Positions 5,405 to 13,543 of a DNA stretch of 15,081 nt are shown piece by piece. Where the stretch lies: contig JAEZQV010000229.1 of the NCBI GenBank assembly GCA_023441125.1, positions 1-15,081 on the forward strand. Reading direction: 5' to 3'. The notes below the pieces were generated by a model that was not told the DNA's origin, ran no database searches, and saw only the letters and a list, made by a program, of their open reading frames with translations. Made by a program: the position numbers and the translations under genes. How positions within the stretch are numbered: position 1 is the first letter of the stretch; each line of letters opens with the position of its first letter. This stretch comes from Bacillota bacterium. Lineage in GTDB: Bacteria; Bacillota_C; Negativicutes; Sporomusales; Sporomusaceae.

Positions 5405-7501
5405 ATGTCTGAGAAGCACGTTAACCACCTGGCGAATGAGAAGAGTCCGTATTTATTGCAGCACGCGCATAATCCGATAGACTGGTATCCGTGGGGCGAG
5501 GAAGCGTTTGCGAAGGCGCGGGAAGAGAACAAGCCGATATTTTTTAGTTGTGGCTATAGTACGTGCCACTGGTGCCATGTCATGGAGCGGGAGTCCTTTG
5601 AGGACAAAGATGTGGCGGCGTTATTGAATAATTATTTTGTGTCGATTAAGGTGGACCGGGAAGAACGGCCTGATGTCGACCATATCTATATGTCGGTTTG
5701 TCAGGCGGTGACCGGCCAGGGCGGCTGGCCGCTGACCATTGTGATGACGCCGGATAAAAAGCCGTTTTTTGCCGGGACTTATCTGCCCAAGCATGCCAAA
5801 TGGGGCCGGCCGGGCATCATGGAAGTATTGTCAATGTTAAAGGAACAGTGGGACACCAACCGTGACAAGATTGAAGAAATCGGCGAAAAGCTGGCCTGGT
5901 CGCTTCAGCAGAAGAAGGCGGAGCCGGAAGCCGGGCCCTTGTCGCATGTTACCTTGGAGAGTGCCTTTTCCCAGTTGCTCAATGATTTTGATCCCAATTA
6001 TGGCGGCTTTGGGCCGGCGCCCAAGTTTCCCACGCCGCATAATCTGCTGTTTCTGATGCGTTACTGGCGGCGATCCGGCGACAAAAAGGCGATTGCCATG
6101 GTAGTAAAGACGCTGGATGCGATGAGCCGGGGCGGCGTGTATGATCATCTCGGTTACGGCTTTGCCCGCTATTCCACCGACAATCGCTGGCTGGCGCCGC
6201 ATTTTGAAAAGATGCTGTATGACAACGCTTTGCTGTGCTACACCTACATTGAGGCGTACCAGTGCACCGGCGATCCGGATTTTGCCCGTATTGCCGAGGA
6301 AATAATCACCTATGTCCTCCGGGATATGAGCAGTCCGGGCGGGGCGTTTTATTCCGCCGAAGATGCGGATTCCGAAGGGGTGGAAGGCAAGTTCTACGTG
6401 TGGTCGCGGGCTGAGATTCTGGAAATACTGGGGCCCGAACTGGGGGAATTGTTCGCCGAGGTGTATGATGTCACCCCAGGCGGCAATTTTGAAGACGGCG
6501 CCAATATTTTGAACCTGATTGCACAGGACATGTATGATTATGCCGCCAAACACAATCTGGATATTCACGAGCTGGAAGCCAAAATGGCGGCGGCCCGGGA
6601 AAAGCTCTACCAGGTGCGGGAGCAGCGGGTTCATCCGTTTAAGGATGATAAGATCCTTACCGCCTGGAACGGTCTCATGATTGCCGCGTTGGCCAAGGCG
6701 GCCCGGGTCTTGCAGCGCGATGACTACGCCGAGGCGGCCAAGCGGGCGCTGGAATTCGTTTTTGCCAAGCTGACCACCGAAGACGGCAAGCGGCTGCTGG
6801 CCCGTTACCGGGACGGCCATGCGGCGTATCTGGGCTATATTGACGATTATGCTTTCCTGCTCTGGGGCTTGCTGGAGGTGTATGAAACCACATTCCAGCC
6901 GCACTATCTGCGCAAGGCCCTGGATTTGAGCCAGGAACTTATCCAGCTGTTCTGGGACAAGGAACAGGGCGGCTTTTATTTCACCGGCGTCGACGGGGAA
7001 GAGCTGCTGCTGCGGCCCAAGGAAATTTATGACGGGGCACTGCCATCGGGCAATTCGGTGGCCGCGTTGGCCCTGCTTAAGCTGGCCCGGTTAACCGAAG
7101 ACAATGAATATATCAATATGGTGGAAAGGATGTTTACCTGCTTTAGCCGCGAGATTGAGCATTATCCCCGGGCCTATACCTACTTTTTGCTGGCCGTGGA
7201 TTACTACCTGACGGCTCCCAGCCATATTGTCATCGCCGGTGACAAGACGGACCGGGACGTGCAGGCCATGCTGGCGCTGGCTGGCCGGAAGTTCATGCCG
7301 GAAACGGCGGTAATCTATAATGACCCGGCCTACCAGACCGAAAACTGGGAACTGCTGCCGGTGGCTGCCGGGCAGGAAGCCCTGGACGGCCGGGCGACCG
7401 GCTATATTTGCGAGAATTTTACCTGCCAGCGGCCGGTGCAGACCATCGAGGAATTTGAGCAGCTGCTGAATAAGGAAAATATCAAAATAACAAATAATTG
7501 A
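5405..7501 (+). CDS. yyaL: Thioredoxin-domain protein of the YyaL/DUF255 family
   Basis: The ATG at 5405 follows ATGAGGTGA and gives the typical family N-terminus [20 protein letters not shown]; the frame extends to a TTG at 5336, but those 23 codons have no ribosome site. At 698 residues it is close to the family's usual length. Residues 1 to about 165 form a thioredoxin-like domain with C54-H-W-C57 in [14 protein letters not shown], followed by DREERPDVD and [23 protein letters not shown]. From about 200 on is an alpha/alpha-barrel resembling sugar epimerases and glycosidases ([46 protein letters not shown]). The human relative is SPATA20; the bacterial activity is not established, but a cytoplasmic disulfide or redox function is assumed from CxxC. 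This is the first G+C-rich chromosomal gene after the AT-rich island. It stands alone, with a ferritin gene downstream. Confidence 0.95.
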   Translation: MSEKHVNHLANEKSPYLLQHAHNPIDWYPWGEEAFAKAREENKPIFFSCGYSTCHWCHVMERESFEDKDVAALLNNYFVSIKVDREERPDVDHIYMSVCQAVTGQGGWPLTIVMTPDKKPFFAGTYLPKHAKWGRPGIMEVLSMLKEQWDTNRDKIEEIGEKLAWSLQQKKAEPEAGPLSHVTLESAFSQLLNDFDPNYGGFGPAPKFPTPHNLLFLMRYWRRSGDKKAIAMVVKTLDAMSRGGVYDHLGYGFARYSTDNRWLAPHFEKMLYDNALLCYTYIEAYQCTGDPDFARIAEEIITYVLRDMSSPGGAFYSAEDADSEGVEGKFYVWSRAEILEILGPELGELFAEVYDVTPGGNFEDGANILNLIAQDMYDYAAKHNLDIHELEAKMAAAREKLYQVREQRVHPFKDDKILTAWNGLMIAALAKAARVLQRDDYAEAAKRALEFVFAKLTTEDGKRLLARYRDGHAAYLGYIDDYAFLLWGLLEVYETTFQPHYLRKALDLSQELIQLFWDKEQGGFYFTGVDGEELLLRPKEIYDGALPSGNSVAALALLKLARLTEDNEYINMVERMFTCFSREIEHYPRAYTYFLLAVDYYLTAPSHIVIAGDKTDRDVQAMLALAGRKFMPETAVIYNDPAYQTENWELLPVAAGQEALDGRATGYICENFTCQRPVQTIEEFEQLLNKENIKITNN

Positions 7502-7531
7502 TAGCTGAATAAAATAAGTATTTTAGGATAC

Positions 7532-7560
7532 TTGTTCAAGTTTAAAATTTTTGGTAAAAT
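7532..7560 (+). promoter_or_regulatory. Ferritin promoter with overlapping inverted repeat
   Basis: TTGTTC (7532-7537), 17 bases and TAAAAT (7555-7560) make a plausible sigma-A promoter. AAGTAT (7516-7521) and ATACTT (7528-7533) form an inverted repeat running into the -35 box, a possible repressor site; it does not match the PerR or Fur consensus I know. Confidence 0.5.
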
Positions 7561-7613
7561 ATACTTAATTGATGAATACTATGTTAAATCGAATGTGAAA
7601 AGGGGTTATAGCT

Positions 7614-8132
7614 ATGATTAGCGCAAAATTGCAGAAAGCCATCAACAATCAAATCCAGGCGGAAATGTATTCGGCCAACCTGTATCTGGCCATGTCCGGC
7701 CAATGTATGTCTAAAAATCTGAAAGGCTTTGCCAACTGGCTGCGGGTACAGTATCAGGAAGAGACCATGCATGCCCTGAAATTTGTCGATTATATTCTGG
7801 AACGGGGCGGCGAGCTGAATCTGCAGCAAATTGATGCCCTGCCGGCCGAGTTTGGCAAACCGGTTGAAATATTTGAGAAAATTTTAGCCCACGAGCAGCA
7901 TGTTACCGACTTAATCAATAAGCTGTACGAAGTGGCTGTGGCGGAAAAAGATGTGGCTGCCCAGATTTTCCTGCAATGGTTTGTCACCGAGCAGGTGGAG
8001 GAAGAAGCTTCGGCTTCGGAAGTTCTGGAACAGCTGCGGATGATCGGCGATGAAAACTCCGGCTTGTTCTACCTGGACAAAGAGCTTGCCGCCAGGACTT
8101 ACCAGCCGCCGGCTGCCGACGCCAAAGCCTAA
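7614..8132 (+). CDS. ftnA: Ferritin (FtnA type), iron storage
   Basis: The ATG at 7614 follows AAAAGGGG at good distance. The 172-residue protein is a non-haem ferritin that oxidises Fe(II) and stores iron in a 24-subunit shell in the cytoplasm. All ferroxidase residues are visible at the classical bacterial numbering: E17, Y24, E50 and H53 (EETMH), E94, Q127 and E130 (EQVEEEA). The four-helix bundle is complete and the short tail is alanine-rich. It lacks a haem-binding methionine arrangement typical of bacterioferritin, so I call it FtnA. It is monocistronic, with its own promoter and a strong terminator. Next to a redox protein (yyaL) and an NADH-dependent flavoprotein, it fits an iron and oxidative-stress neighbourhood in an anaerobe. 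Confidence 0.96.
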   Translation: MISAKLQKAINNQIQAEMYSANLYLAMSGQCMSKNLKGFANWLRVQYQEETMHALKFVDYILERGGELNLQQIDALPAEFGKPVEIFEKILAHEQHVTDLINKLYEVAVAEKDVAAQIFLQWFVTEQVEEEASASEVLEQLRMIGDENSGLFYLDKELAARTYQPPAADAKA

Positions 8133-8154
8133 TACCGGCGCTGCCGGACAAAGC

Positions 8155-8181
8155 AAGACCCCTTTCAGGGGTCTTTTGTTT
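8155..8181 (+). terminator. Ferritin terminator
   Basis: AAGACCCCT (8155-8163) pairs with AGGGGTCTT (8167-8175) around a three-base loop and is followed by TTTTGTTT. Confidence 0.92.
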
Positions 8182-8219
8182 AGTACATTACCCCTCCCTG
8201 GGGGAAGGAGGCAGGACAT

Positions 8220-9611
8220 GTGAAAAGAATAGTCGTTATCGGCGGGGTGGCCGCAGGGCTTAAAGCCGCCGCCAAGGTGCGCCGCGAGGAGCCGGCGGCC
8301 CAAATTACGGTATTGGAAAAAGGTGCGCTCATTTCTTACGGCGCCTGTGGTTTGCCGTACTATGTCGGCGGCTTGATTGCCGATATTAATGACTTTATGA
8401 AAACCGCGACAGGCGAAATGCGGGATGCCGATTTTTTTGCCAGAACCAAACAGGTGGATGTCCGGACCCGCACGCTGGCGACGGCCATCCGCCGGGCTGA
8501 AAAAACGGTTGCGGCCCGTAATCTGGCGACCGGGGAGGAACTGACCCTGCCTTATGACAAGCTGGTGATTGCCACCGGAGCCAGTCCGATAAGACCGGCG
8601 CTGCCCGGCAGCGACCTAACGGGAATTCACCAGTTCTGGCATCCGGATGACGCCGTGGCCGTGCGGGCGGGGATTGATTCGGGCCGCATTAGGAGCGCGG
8701 TCATTATCGGCGCCGGTTTAGTCGGCATGGAACTGGCCGAAGCCTTTAAGACCCGTGGCGTTGATGTAACCGTCATTGAAATGCAGGAGCGTGTTTTCCC
8801 GGCTTTCTTAGACCCGGAGGTGGCCGATGCCGTTGCAAAATACGCCGCAGAGCAAGGTATTAAGCTGCTGTTAGGCGAAAAAGTGGAGCGCTTTCACGGG
8901 CCGGAGGCCGTACGGGAGGTCGTTACCGACCGGCGGGTTATACCGGCCGATGCCGTCATCCTGTCGGTGGGGGTACGGCCCAACGTGGAACTGGCCAGAA
9001 ATGCGGGACTGGCGATCGGGCCTACCGGCGCAATTGCCGTCAATGAATATCTGGAGACCAGCGACCCGGATATCTATGCCGGCGGGGACTGTGCAGAAAA
9101 CACCAATATGATATCCGGGAAAAAAGTATTCGCGCCCATGGGGTCGATAGCCAATAAACACGGGCGGGTAATCGGTGAGAATATTGCCGGGAAACGTGTC
9201 AAGTTCGGCGGTGTGCTGAATACGGTAGCCGTCAAAGTGCTGGGGCTGAATGTCGGCAAGACCGGCATTACCGAACGGGAAGCCGTTGAACTGGGTTACG
9301 ACTGTGTGACGACGACGGTAAACGCGCCGGATAAGCCGCATTATATGCCGGGCGCTAAGCTGATTACCCTCAAGCTGGTGGTGGAGAAAGCCAGCCGCAA
9401 AGTGTTAGGCGCCCAGGCCTTTGGTGAAGGGGATGTGGTAAAGCGGATCGATGTGCTGGCGGCGGCCCTTACCATGGGGGCTACTATTGATGATTTGTTT
9501 GATATGGATGTGGCCTACTCGCCGCCCTACAGCAGTCCGATCGACAATGTAGCGGTGGCCGCCAATGCGGTTATGAACAAACTGGACAAGGAGCCGGCAG
9601 CGGTGAAGTAA
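8220..9611 (+). CDS. CoA-disulfide reductase / NADH oxidase-type flavoprotein
   Basis: A GTG start at 8220 follows GGAAGGAGG at ideal spacing. The 463-residue flavoprotein belongs to the pyridine nucleotide-disulfide oxidoreductases with one redox cysteine. The N-terminal FAD site is VVIGGVAAGLKAA (5-17). The active cysteine is C43 in SYGACGLPYYVGG. The NAD(P)H site is VIIGAGLVGMELAEAF near residue 163, and the second FAD segment is DIYAGGDCAE near 280. The dimerisation domain (LGAQAFGEGDVVKRID, then the DVAYSPPYSSPID signature) completes the protein. It has no C-terminal rhodanese domain, unlike some relatives. Such enzymes reduce CoA disulfide or polysulfide, or O2 to peroxide or water, using NAD(P)H; sequence alone does not decide between them. 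It lies 71 bases upstream of splB with no clear terminator between, so read-through is possible. Confidence 0.92.
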   Translation: MKRIVVIGGVAAGLKAAAKVRREEPAAQITVLEKGALISYGACGLPYYVGGLIADINDFMKTATGEMRDADFFARTKQVDVRTRTLATAIRRAEKTVAARNLATGEELTLPYDKLVIATGASPIRPALPGSDLTGIHQFWHPDDAVAVRAGIDSGRIRSAVIIGAGLVGMELAEAFKTRGVDVTVIEMQERVFPAFLDPEVADAVAKYAAEQGIKLLLGEKVERFHGPEAVREVVTDRRVIPADAVILSVGVRPNVELARNAGLAIGPTGAIAVNEYLETSDPDIYAGGDCAENTNMISGKKVFAPMGSIANKHGRVIGENIAGKRVKFGGVLNTVAVKVLGLNVGKTGITEREAVELGYDCVTTTVNAPDKPHYMPGAKLITLKLVVEKASRKVLGAQAFGEGDVVKRIDVLAAALTMGATIDDLFDMDVAYSPPYSSPIDNVAVAANAVMNKLDKEPAAVK

Positions 9612-9682
9612 CGGCAATTTAGCGCGGCAGGGCGTAAAAAGACAGGGGCCGGTTCACACTAAGCCTGAGGTGAATTGTCGTT

Positions 9683-10708
9683 ATGGATTTTTTTGTACCC
9701 AAACGCGCGATCTTTGAACCCCAGGCCCTGGATTACCCGCTGGGAAAACAACTATATGACAAGCTGCAGGCCAGAGGGATTCCCATTAGTTTTACCGGCT
9801 CGCACAACCGGGTAACGGGCATTCCCGGCCAGACGCCGCCTGAAGCTTACCGGGAGGCCAAACGCACTTTGGTGGTGGGAGTGAGAAAAGGGACTGAGTT
9901 CGCCGGCTGCAAACCCTCGGCTCACTATCAGCTGCCGCTTAATACCAGCTGTCCCAGCATGTGCGAATACTGTTATCTGGCCACTACCCTGGGGAAGAAG
10001 CCTTATCTTAGGGTATATGTGAACCTGGAGGATATTTTTGCCCGGGCCGAAAGTTATATTAAGGAGCGGGCGCCGGAAATTACCTGGTTTGAGGGGGCTG
10101 CTACCTCGGACCCGATTCCTACCGAATATCTGACAGGCATCTTATTTAAGACGATTGAATTCTTTGGCCGGCAGGAATTGGGGCGATTCCGCTTCGTCAC
10201 CAAGCATGACAAAGTGGACAGCCTGCTGGCGGCCAGGCATCAGGGACATACCCGTTTCCGCTTCAGTCTGAACGCGGCGTCCGTCATTGCAAAGTATGAA
10301 CACATTACGCCGTCTATGCCGGCCAGAGTGGCGGCGGCAGGCAAGGTAGCCGCCGCCGGCTATCCACTGGGCTTTATCATTGCGCCCATCTTTCACTTCT
10401 CCGGCTGGCAGCAGGAATATGCACAGCTGATCGCGGCGCTGGACGCCGGACTGCCGGCGGACGCCAGGGAAGATCTGACTTTCGAGCTGATTTCCCACCG
10501 TTTTACAAAAAGAGCTAAGAGCAACATCCTGGATTTGTTCCCGGAGACCACGTTGCCGCTGGCGGAGGAAGAACGCAAATATAAATATGGACAATTTGGT
10601 TATGGTAAGTACATATATCCTGCCGAGGTAATGACGGAAATCAAAGAGTTCATGAAATACAAGCTTTCTGAGGCTTTTCCCCGCGCGAAAATCGAATATT
10701 TCGTGTAG
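9683..10708 (+). CDS. splB: Spore photoproduct lyase (radical SAM)
   Basis: The ATG at 9683 follows GAGGTGA nine bases upstream. The 341-residue enzyme repairs the 5-thyminyl-5,6-dihydrothymine lesion in UV-exposed spore DNA during germination, using a 4Fe-4S cluster and S-adenosylmethionine. The cluster motif is C90-x3-C94-x2-C97 in CPSMCEYCYL, with Y96 and Y98 next to it. Other family landmarks are VVGVRKG (64-70), KPYLRVYVN, KERAPEITWFE, RFRFSLNA, GYPLGFIIAPI, FELISHRFTK and the C-terminal AKIEYFV. Length and order match the Bacillus and Geobacillus enzymes. The usual hydrogen-donor cysteine (141 in B. subtilis, in an SCTSD segment) is alanine 140 here (GAATSD), whereas a cysteine occurs at position 76 (AGCKPSA). 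The gene implies an endospore former. A strong terminator follows. Confidence 0.96.
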   Translation: MDFFVPKRAIFEPQALDYPLGKQLYDKLQARGIPISFTGSHNRVTGIPGQTPPEAYREAKRTLVVGVRKGTEFAGCKPSAHYQLPLNTSCPSMCEYCYLATTLGKKPYLRVYVNLEDIFARAESYIKERAPEITWFEGAATSDPIPTEYLTGILFKTIEFFGRQELGRFRFVTKHDKVDSLLAARHQGHTRFRFSLNAASVIAKYEHITPSMPARVAAAGKVAAAGYPLGFIIAPIFHFSGWQQEYAQLIAALDAGLPADAREDLTFELISHRFTKRAKSNILDLFPETTLPLAEEERKYKYGQFGYGKYIYPAEVMTEIKEFMKYKLSEAFPRAKIEYFV

Positions 10709-10746
10709 GGAATAGGAATACACTGTTTACAATAAATAAATACAAC

Positions 10747-10775
10747 CCTGCCATATTTATGGCAGGAGTTTTTTT
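10747..10775 (+). terminator. splB terminator
   Basis: CCTGCCAT (10747-10754) pairs with ATGGCAGG (10759-10766) around ATTT, then AG and seven T. Confidence 0.93.
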
Positions 10776-10792
10776 ATGTTTAGAGAATCCCT

Positions 10793-10818
10793 TAATTACG
10801 CTGGAGAATTTGCGATAT
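10793..10818 (+). promoter_or_regulatory. Sigma-D (sigma-28)-like promoter for motAB
   Basis: TAAT (10793-10796), 15 bases and GCGATAT (10812-10818) resemble the flagellar sigma-D consensus TAAA-N15-CCGATAT. The site lies 46 bases before the motA start. An overlapping TATAAT-like stretch could also serve sigma-A. Confidence 0.5.
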
Positions 10819-10864
10819 ATAATATAGTGATACTTTTTGCATGATGGTATAGGGAGGGCTTTCA

Positions 10865-11650
10865 TTGGAGAAGTCGACAGTTATTGGTATGGTATTGGGA
10901 ATTGTGGCGGTTATTGTCGGTATGGCGCTCAAAGGCGCAAATCCGTCCGCACTTATAAACCCTGCGGCGTTTATGATTATTTTCGTTGGCACGGCTGCGG
11001 CGTTATTTAACGCTTTTCCGCTGGAGCAAGTCAAGCAATTCCCCGTTTTAGTGAAGAAATTGTTTAAGCGGCAGGAGCTTATTCCCAAGCCTGAACTGCT
11101 GAAATTATTTGTTGAGCTGTCCCAGATTGCGCGCCGGGAAGGGATTCTGGCTTTGGAAAGCAGACTGGAGGATATCAAGGACCCGTTTCTGAAAAACGGC
11201 ATGAGCATGGTTATTGACGGCATGGACGTAGATTTTGTCCGGGACGTGCTTGATGCGGATATTGAAGCCATGGAAGAACGGCACCGGGCCGGAGCGCTTA
11301 TCTTTTCGCAGGCCGGCATGTATGCGCCGACCCTCGGCGTTTTAGGCGCGGTTATCGGTCTTATTGCCGCGCTGGGAAATCTGAACGATATTGAAGTGCT
11401 GGGCCACTCCATCGCTGCCGCGTTTGTGGCGACGCTGCTCGGTATTTTTACAGGCTACGTGTTATGGCATCCATTTTCCAATAAACTGAAGCAGCTTTCC
11501 AAAGAAGAAGCTGAGCTAAAGCGCATGATGGTGGAAGGCATCCTGTCTCTCCAGGCCGGTGATTCGCCGATGGCGATTGAATCCAAACTGCTGGTATTTA
11601 TTCCGCAGCGAGTCCGGGAGTTATTAAAGCCCAAACCGGAGGATAAATAA
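10865..11650 (+). CDS. motA: Flagellar motor stator protein MotA
   Basis: A TTG start at 10865 follows AGGGAGGG; no better start is in frame near it. The 261-residue membrane protein is the ion-channel half of the flagellar stator, a MotA5-MotB2 complex that couples ion flow to rotation. Four membrane segments are visible at about 4-22, 33-51, 148-170 and 178-200. The cytoplasmic loop carries R90 and E98 (QIARREGILALE), the residues that interact with FliG, at the same numbers as in E. coli. The conserved channel proline is P155 in APTLGVLGAVIGL. motB follows with a one-base overlap, so the pair forms an operon with translational coupling. Ion choice (H+ or Na+) cannot be settled from what I see. 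A sigma-D-like promoter lies upstream. Confidence 0.95.
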   Translation: MEKSTVIGMVLGIVAVIVGMALKGANPSALINPAAFMIIFVGTAAALFNAFPLEQVKQFPVLVKKLFKRQELIPKPELLKLFVELSQIARREGILALESRLEDIKDPFLKNGMSMVIDGMDVDFVRDVLDADIEAMEERHRAGALIFSQAGMYAPTLGVLGAVIGLIAALGNLNDIEVLGHSIAAAFVATLLGIFTGYVLWHPFSNKLKQLSKEEAELKRMMVEGILSLQAGDSPMAIESKLLVFIPQRVRELLKPKPEDK

Positions 11651-12414
11651 TGAGCAAAAAGAAGAAAGAACACCATGAAGAACATGCCGACGAAACCTGG
11701 CTGATTCCTTATTCTGATCTTTTGACGCTGCTGCTTGCTCTGTTTATCGTACTGTTTGCTTCGGCCCAGGTTGACGAAAAGAAGTTTGAAGAGTTGAAAG
11801 CCACATTCAATATTGCTTTCAGCGGCAATCCGGCCATCCTTGACCGGCCTAAATCGGATAAAGGCGAGCCCAACACACCGACGGTGCCTCAACTGCCAAC
11901 GGTTGTGGACCCTCTGAACGGGCCCAATGAAAAAGCCTATATGCAGGAAACGGCCCAACTGATCGAATTGAAAAAGACGCTGGACAAATATATTACCGAT
12001 AACGGGCTGCAGGGAGACTTAAACACCGCGCTGACCGAGGAAGGGTTGATGATCCGGATCAAGGATGCCGCCTTGTTCCCGTCCGGCAGCGCCAATCTTA
12101 GGCCCGAGTCACTCCGGCTTGGCACCGAGATTGCCAAGCTGCTGACGCCGCTTACCCAAAAGGTAACGGTATCCGGTCATACCGATAATATGCCGATCAA
12201 CACCCGTGAATTTCCGTCCAACTGGGAGCTGAGTTCCCAGCGGGCGGTGAACTTTATGCGGTTTTTGCTGTCTCAGCAGCAAGGGCTTATGCCGGCGCGG
12301 TTTAGCGCCACCGGCTATGGCGAATTCCGGCCGCTCGCCGGCAACAACACCGCGGAAGGCCGGTCGGCCAACCGGCGGGTTGAAGTGCTGATCCAGCGCA
12401 ACTACCATCCGTAG
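11650..12414 (+). CDS. motB: Flagellar motor stator protein MotB
   Basis: The ATG at 11650 overlaps the motA stop by one base, and AAACCGGAGG in the motA end serves as ribosome site. The 254-residue protein has a short basic cytoplasmic tail (MSKKKKEHHEE), one membrane helix (about 24-40, LLTLLLALFIVLFASAQVD) with the ion-carrying aspartate D23 in PYSD, a plug and linker region rich in proline, and a C-terminal OmpA-like peptidoglycan-binding domain. In that domain SGHTDN (from about 176), NWELSSQRA and GYGEFRP...GRSANRRVEVLI are visible. It anchors the stator to the wall while D23 carries the ion. Length is typical. A strong terminator closes the motAB operon. Confidence 0.95.
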   Translation: MSKKKKEHHEEHADETWLIPYSDLLTLLLALFIVLFASAQVDEKKFEELKATFNIAFSGNPAILDRPKSDKGEPNTPTVPQLPTVVDPLNGPNEKAYMQETAQLIELKKTLDKYITDNGLQGDLNTALTEEGLMIRIKDAALFPSGSANLRPESLRLGTEIAKLLTPLTQKVTVSGHTDNMPINTREFPSNWELSSQRAVNFMRFLLSQQQGLMPARFSATGYGEFRPLAGNNTAEGRSANRRVEVLIQRNYHP

Positions 12415-12440
12415 CTTTATTTACATACAGCATGTTAGAG

Positions 12441-12470
12441 AGTGAGGCCAGGGCAGGCCTCACTTTTTTT
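12441..12470 (+). terminator. motAB terminator
   Basis: AGTGAGGCC (12441-12449) pairs with GGCCTCACT (12456-12464) around a six-base loop and runs into a seven-T tract. Confidence 0.95.
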
Positions 12471-12558
12471 GCCCGAAAATAAATATCCGGCTGCCGGAAG
12501 TTCACCATAAATGACTTGTTTCCCGCTGGTTATACTATAAACGTTCCTAATTCCCAAT

Positions 12559-12668
12559 CACCTGCCTGGTAGCGGCATGAACACAGCGGTGCAGTTGCCG
12601 CCAGCATTCTTGGCATTACCGGGCTTTGACGCATGCCCCGGCTTGGGCCTGTGGCCTGACGGCAGGTG
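12559..12668. promoter_or_regulatory. Structured GC-rich leader of the glycosyltransferase gene
   Basis: CACCTGCC (12559-12566) is exactly complementary to GGCAGGTG (12661-12668) and would enclose about 94 bases. Inside are GCGGCA/TGCCGC and a GGGC/GCCC hairpin. Between the motB terminator and 12540 there is a TATACTATAAA stretch that may be a -10 region, without a good -35. I match it to no known riboswitch; an interspersed chromosomal repeat is another possibility. Confidence 0.35.
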
Positions 12669-12702
12669 CGAGGAGCGCGAGGAGGCGCCGGACTGTTTAT
12701 GA
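12577..12702 (+). CDS. Possible 41-aa leader peptide overlapping the glycosyltransferase start
   Basis: An ATG at 12577 opens 41 codons ending in TGA at 12700-12702, which overlaps the ATG of the glycosyltransferase (ATGA). The peptide is proline- and glycine-rich with three cysteines (C20, C31, C40), including GFDACPGLGLWPDGRCEER. The Shine-Dalgarno is weak (GGTAG). The ATGA overlap suggests coupling, but the same bases form a structured leader, so chance coding is quite possible. Confidence 0.25.
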   Translation: MNTAVQLPPAFLALPGFDACPGLGLWPDGRCEEREEAPDCL

Positions 12703-13415
12703 AACTTGTCATTATCCCGACGTATAACGAGAAAAGTAACATTGCGCAATTAATTAGTCTGATTTGTGAGTATGTTCCGGGAATTCATGTATTGGTTGTG
12801 GATGACAGCTCGCCGGACGGAACCGGGGAACTGGTAGAGAGTCTGCGGGCCGAAGGACAGCAGGAACGGTTGTTTATTCTGAAACGGTCAGGCAAACTGG
12901 GGTTGGGGACTGCATATATTGAAGGTTTCCAATGGGCGCTGGCCCGCGATTATGAGTATATTTTTGAAATGGACGCCGACTTTTCCCATAACCCGAAATA
13001 CTTGCCCGGTTTTTTGGAGGCGATTAAAAGCTGTGATGTTGTGTTAGGCAGCCGGTATGTTGCCGGCGGCGGCGTAACCAACTGGAGCCGGCTGCGCCGC
13101 CTGATCAGCCTGGGAGGGAGCCTGTACTCAAGGCTGATCCTCAGCCTGCCGTTCCGGGACCTGACCGGCGGGTTTAAATGTTTTCGCCGCAAGGTACTGG
13201 AACAGATCGATCTGGGCGCGATAAAATCCAATGGCTACTGTTTTCAGATTGAGATGACGTACCGCGCATTTTTATTAGGATTTGCTATCCGGGAAATGCC
13301 TATTATTTTTGAAGAACGGGCCGACGGGCAGTCTAAAATGTCCTCCGGCATATTTAATGAAGCGCTGTTAATGGTGCCGAAGCTGCGGGCGGCCAAGGCG
13401 AGTTTCAAGCCGTAA
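12699..13415 (+). CDS. Polyprenol-phosphate mannosyltransferase-type glycosyltransferase (GT2)
   Basis: The ATG at 12699 is chosen because the family N-terminus is MKLVIIPTYNEKSNI; a GTG at 12666 would add a glycine-rich extension without homologous look. The AGGAGG at 12680-12685 is rather far away (13 bases), so a CTG at 12693 cannot be excluded. The 238-residue enzyme is a GT-A fold family 2 transferase like dolichol-phosphate mannose synthase. It has VDDSSPDGTG (34-43), the metal-binding D92-A-D94 (MDADFSHNP), GSRYVAGGGVTNW, DLTGGFKCFRR and GYCFQIEMTYRA. It would move a sugar from a nucleotide donor to a polyprenyl phosphate at the membrane face, for glycan or glycoprotein synthesis. It lacks a membrane-anchoring C-terminal domain. 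It stands alone before a terminator; its exact sugar is unknown. Confidence 0.9.
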   Translation: MKLVIIPTYNEKSNIAQLISLICEYVPGIHVLVVDDSSPDGTGELVESLRAEGQQERLFILKRSGKLGLGTAYIEGFQWALARDYEYIFEMDADFSHNPKYLPGFLEAIKSCDVVLGSRYVAGGGVTNWSRLRRLISLGGSLYSRLILSLPFRDLTGGFKCFRRKVLEQIDLGAIKSNGYCFQIEMTYRAFLLGFAIREMPIIFEERADGQSKMSSGIFNEALLMVPKLRAAKASFKP

Positions 13416-13440
13416 CCGCACTATCCCGTAAGGTGCTCTG

Positions 13441-13479
13441 AATGAGATTGCTGCCAGTGTCGCAATCTCATTCTTTTTA
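13441..13479 (+). terminator. Terminator after the glycosyltransferase gene
   Basis: AATGAGATTGC (13441-13451) pairs perfectly with GCAATCTCATT (13462-13472) and is followed by CTTTTTAC. Confidence 0.92.
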
Positions 13480-13480
13480 C

Positions 13481-13508
13481 TTGGCTTTTTTGAAATTTCG
13501 TATATAAT
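13481..13508 (+). promoter_or_regulatory. Sigma-A-type promoter for acpS-nnr
   Basis: TTGGCT (13481-13486), 16 bases and a perfect TATAAT (13503-13508) precede acpS by 35 bases. Confidence 0.6.
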
Positions 13509-13543
13509 TAATGTGTAATTGTAAATTTGTGGCAGGTGTTTAT

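Noticed and set aside
5837..6904. A 355-codon open frame on the minus strand
   Set aside because: It lies fully antisense within yyaL, whose protein is clearly recognised; long antisense frames are a by-product of G+C-rich codon use and the translation matches no protein pattern.
8871..9341. Minus-strand open frame of 156 codons in the flavoprotein gene
   Set aside because: Antisense shadow of a well-conserved gene, without ribosome site or protein-like composition.
10792..11412. Minus-strand frame of 206 codons in motA
   Set aside because: Serine-rich shadow antisense to an unmistakable motA.
13511..13543. Longer AcpS from an ATG at 13511
   Set aside because: Only three bases after the -10 box TATAAT, no Shine-Dalgarno, and the added residues are not family-like.
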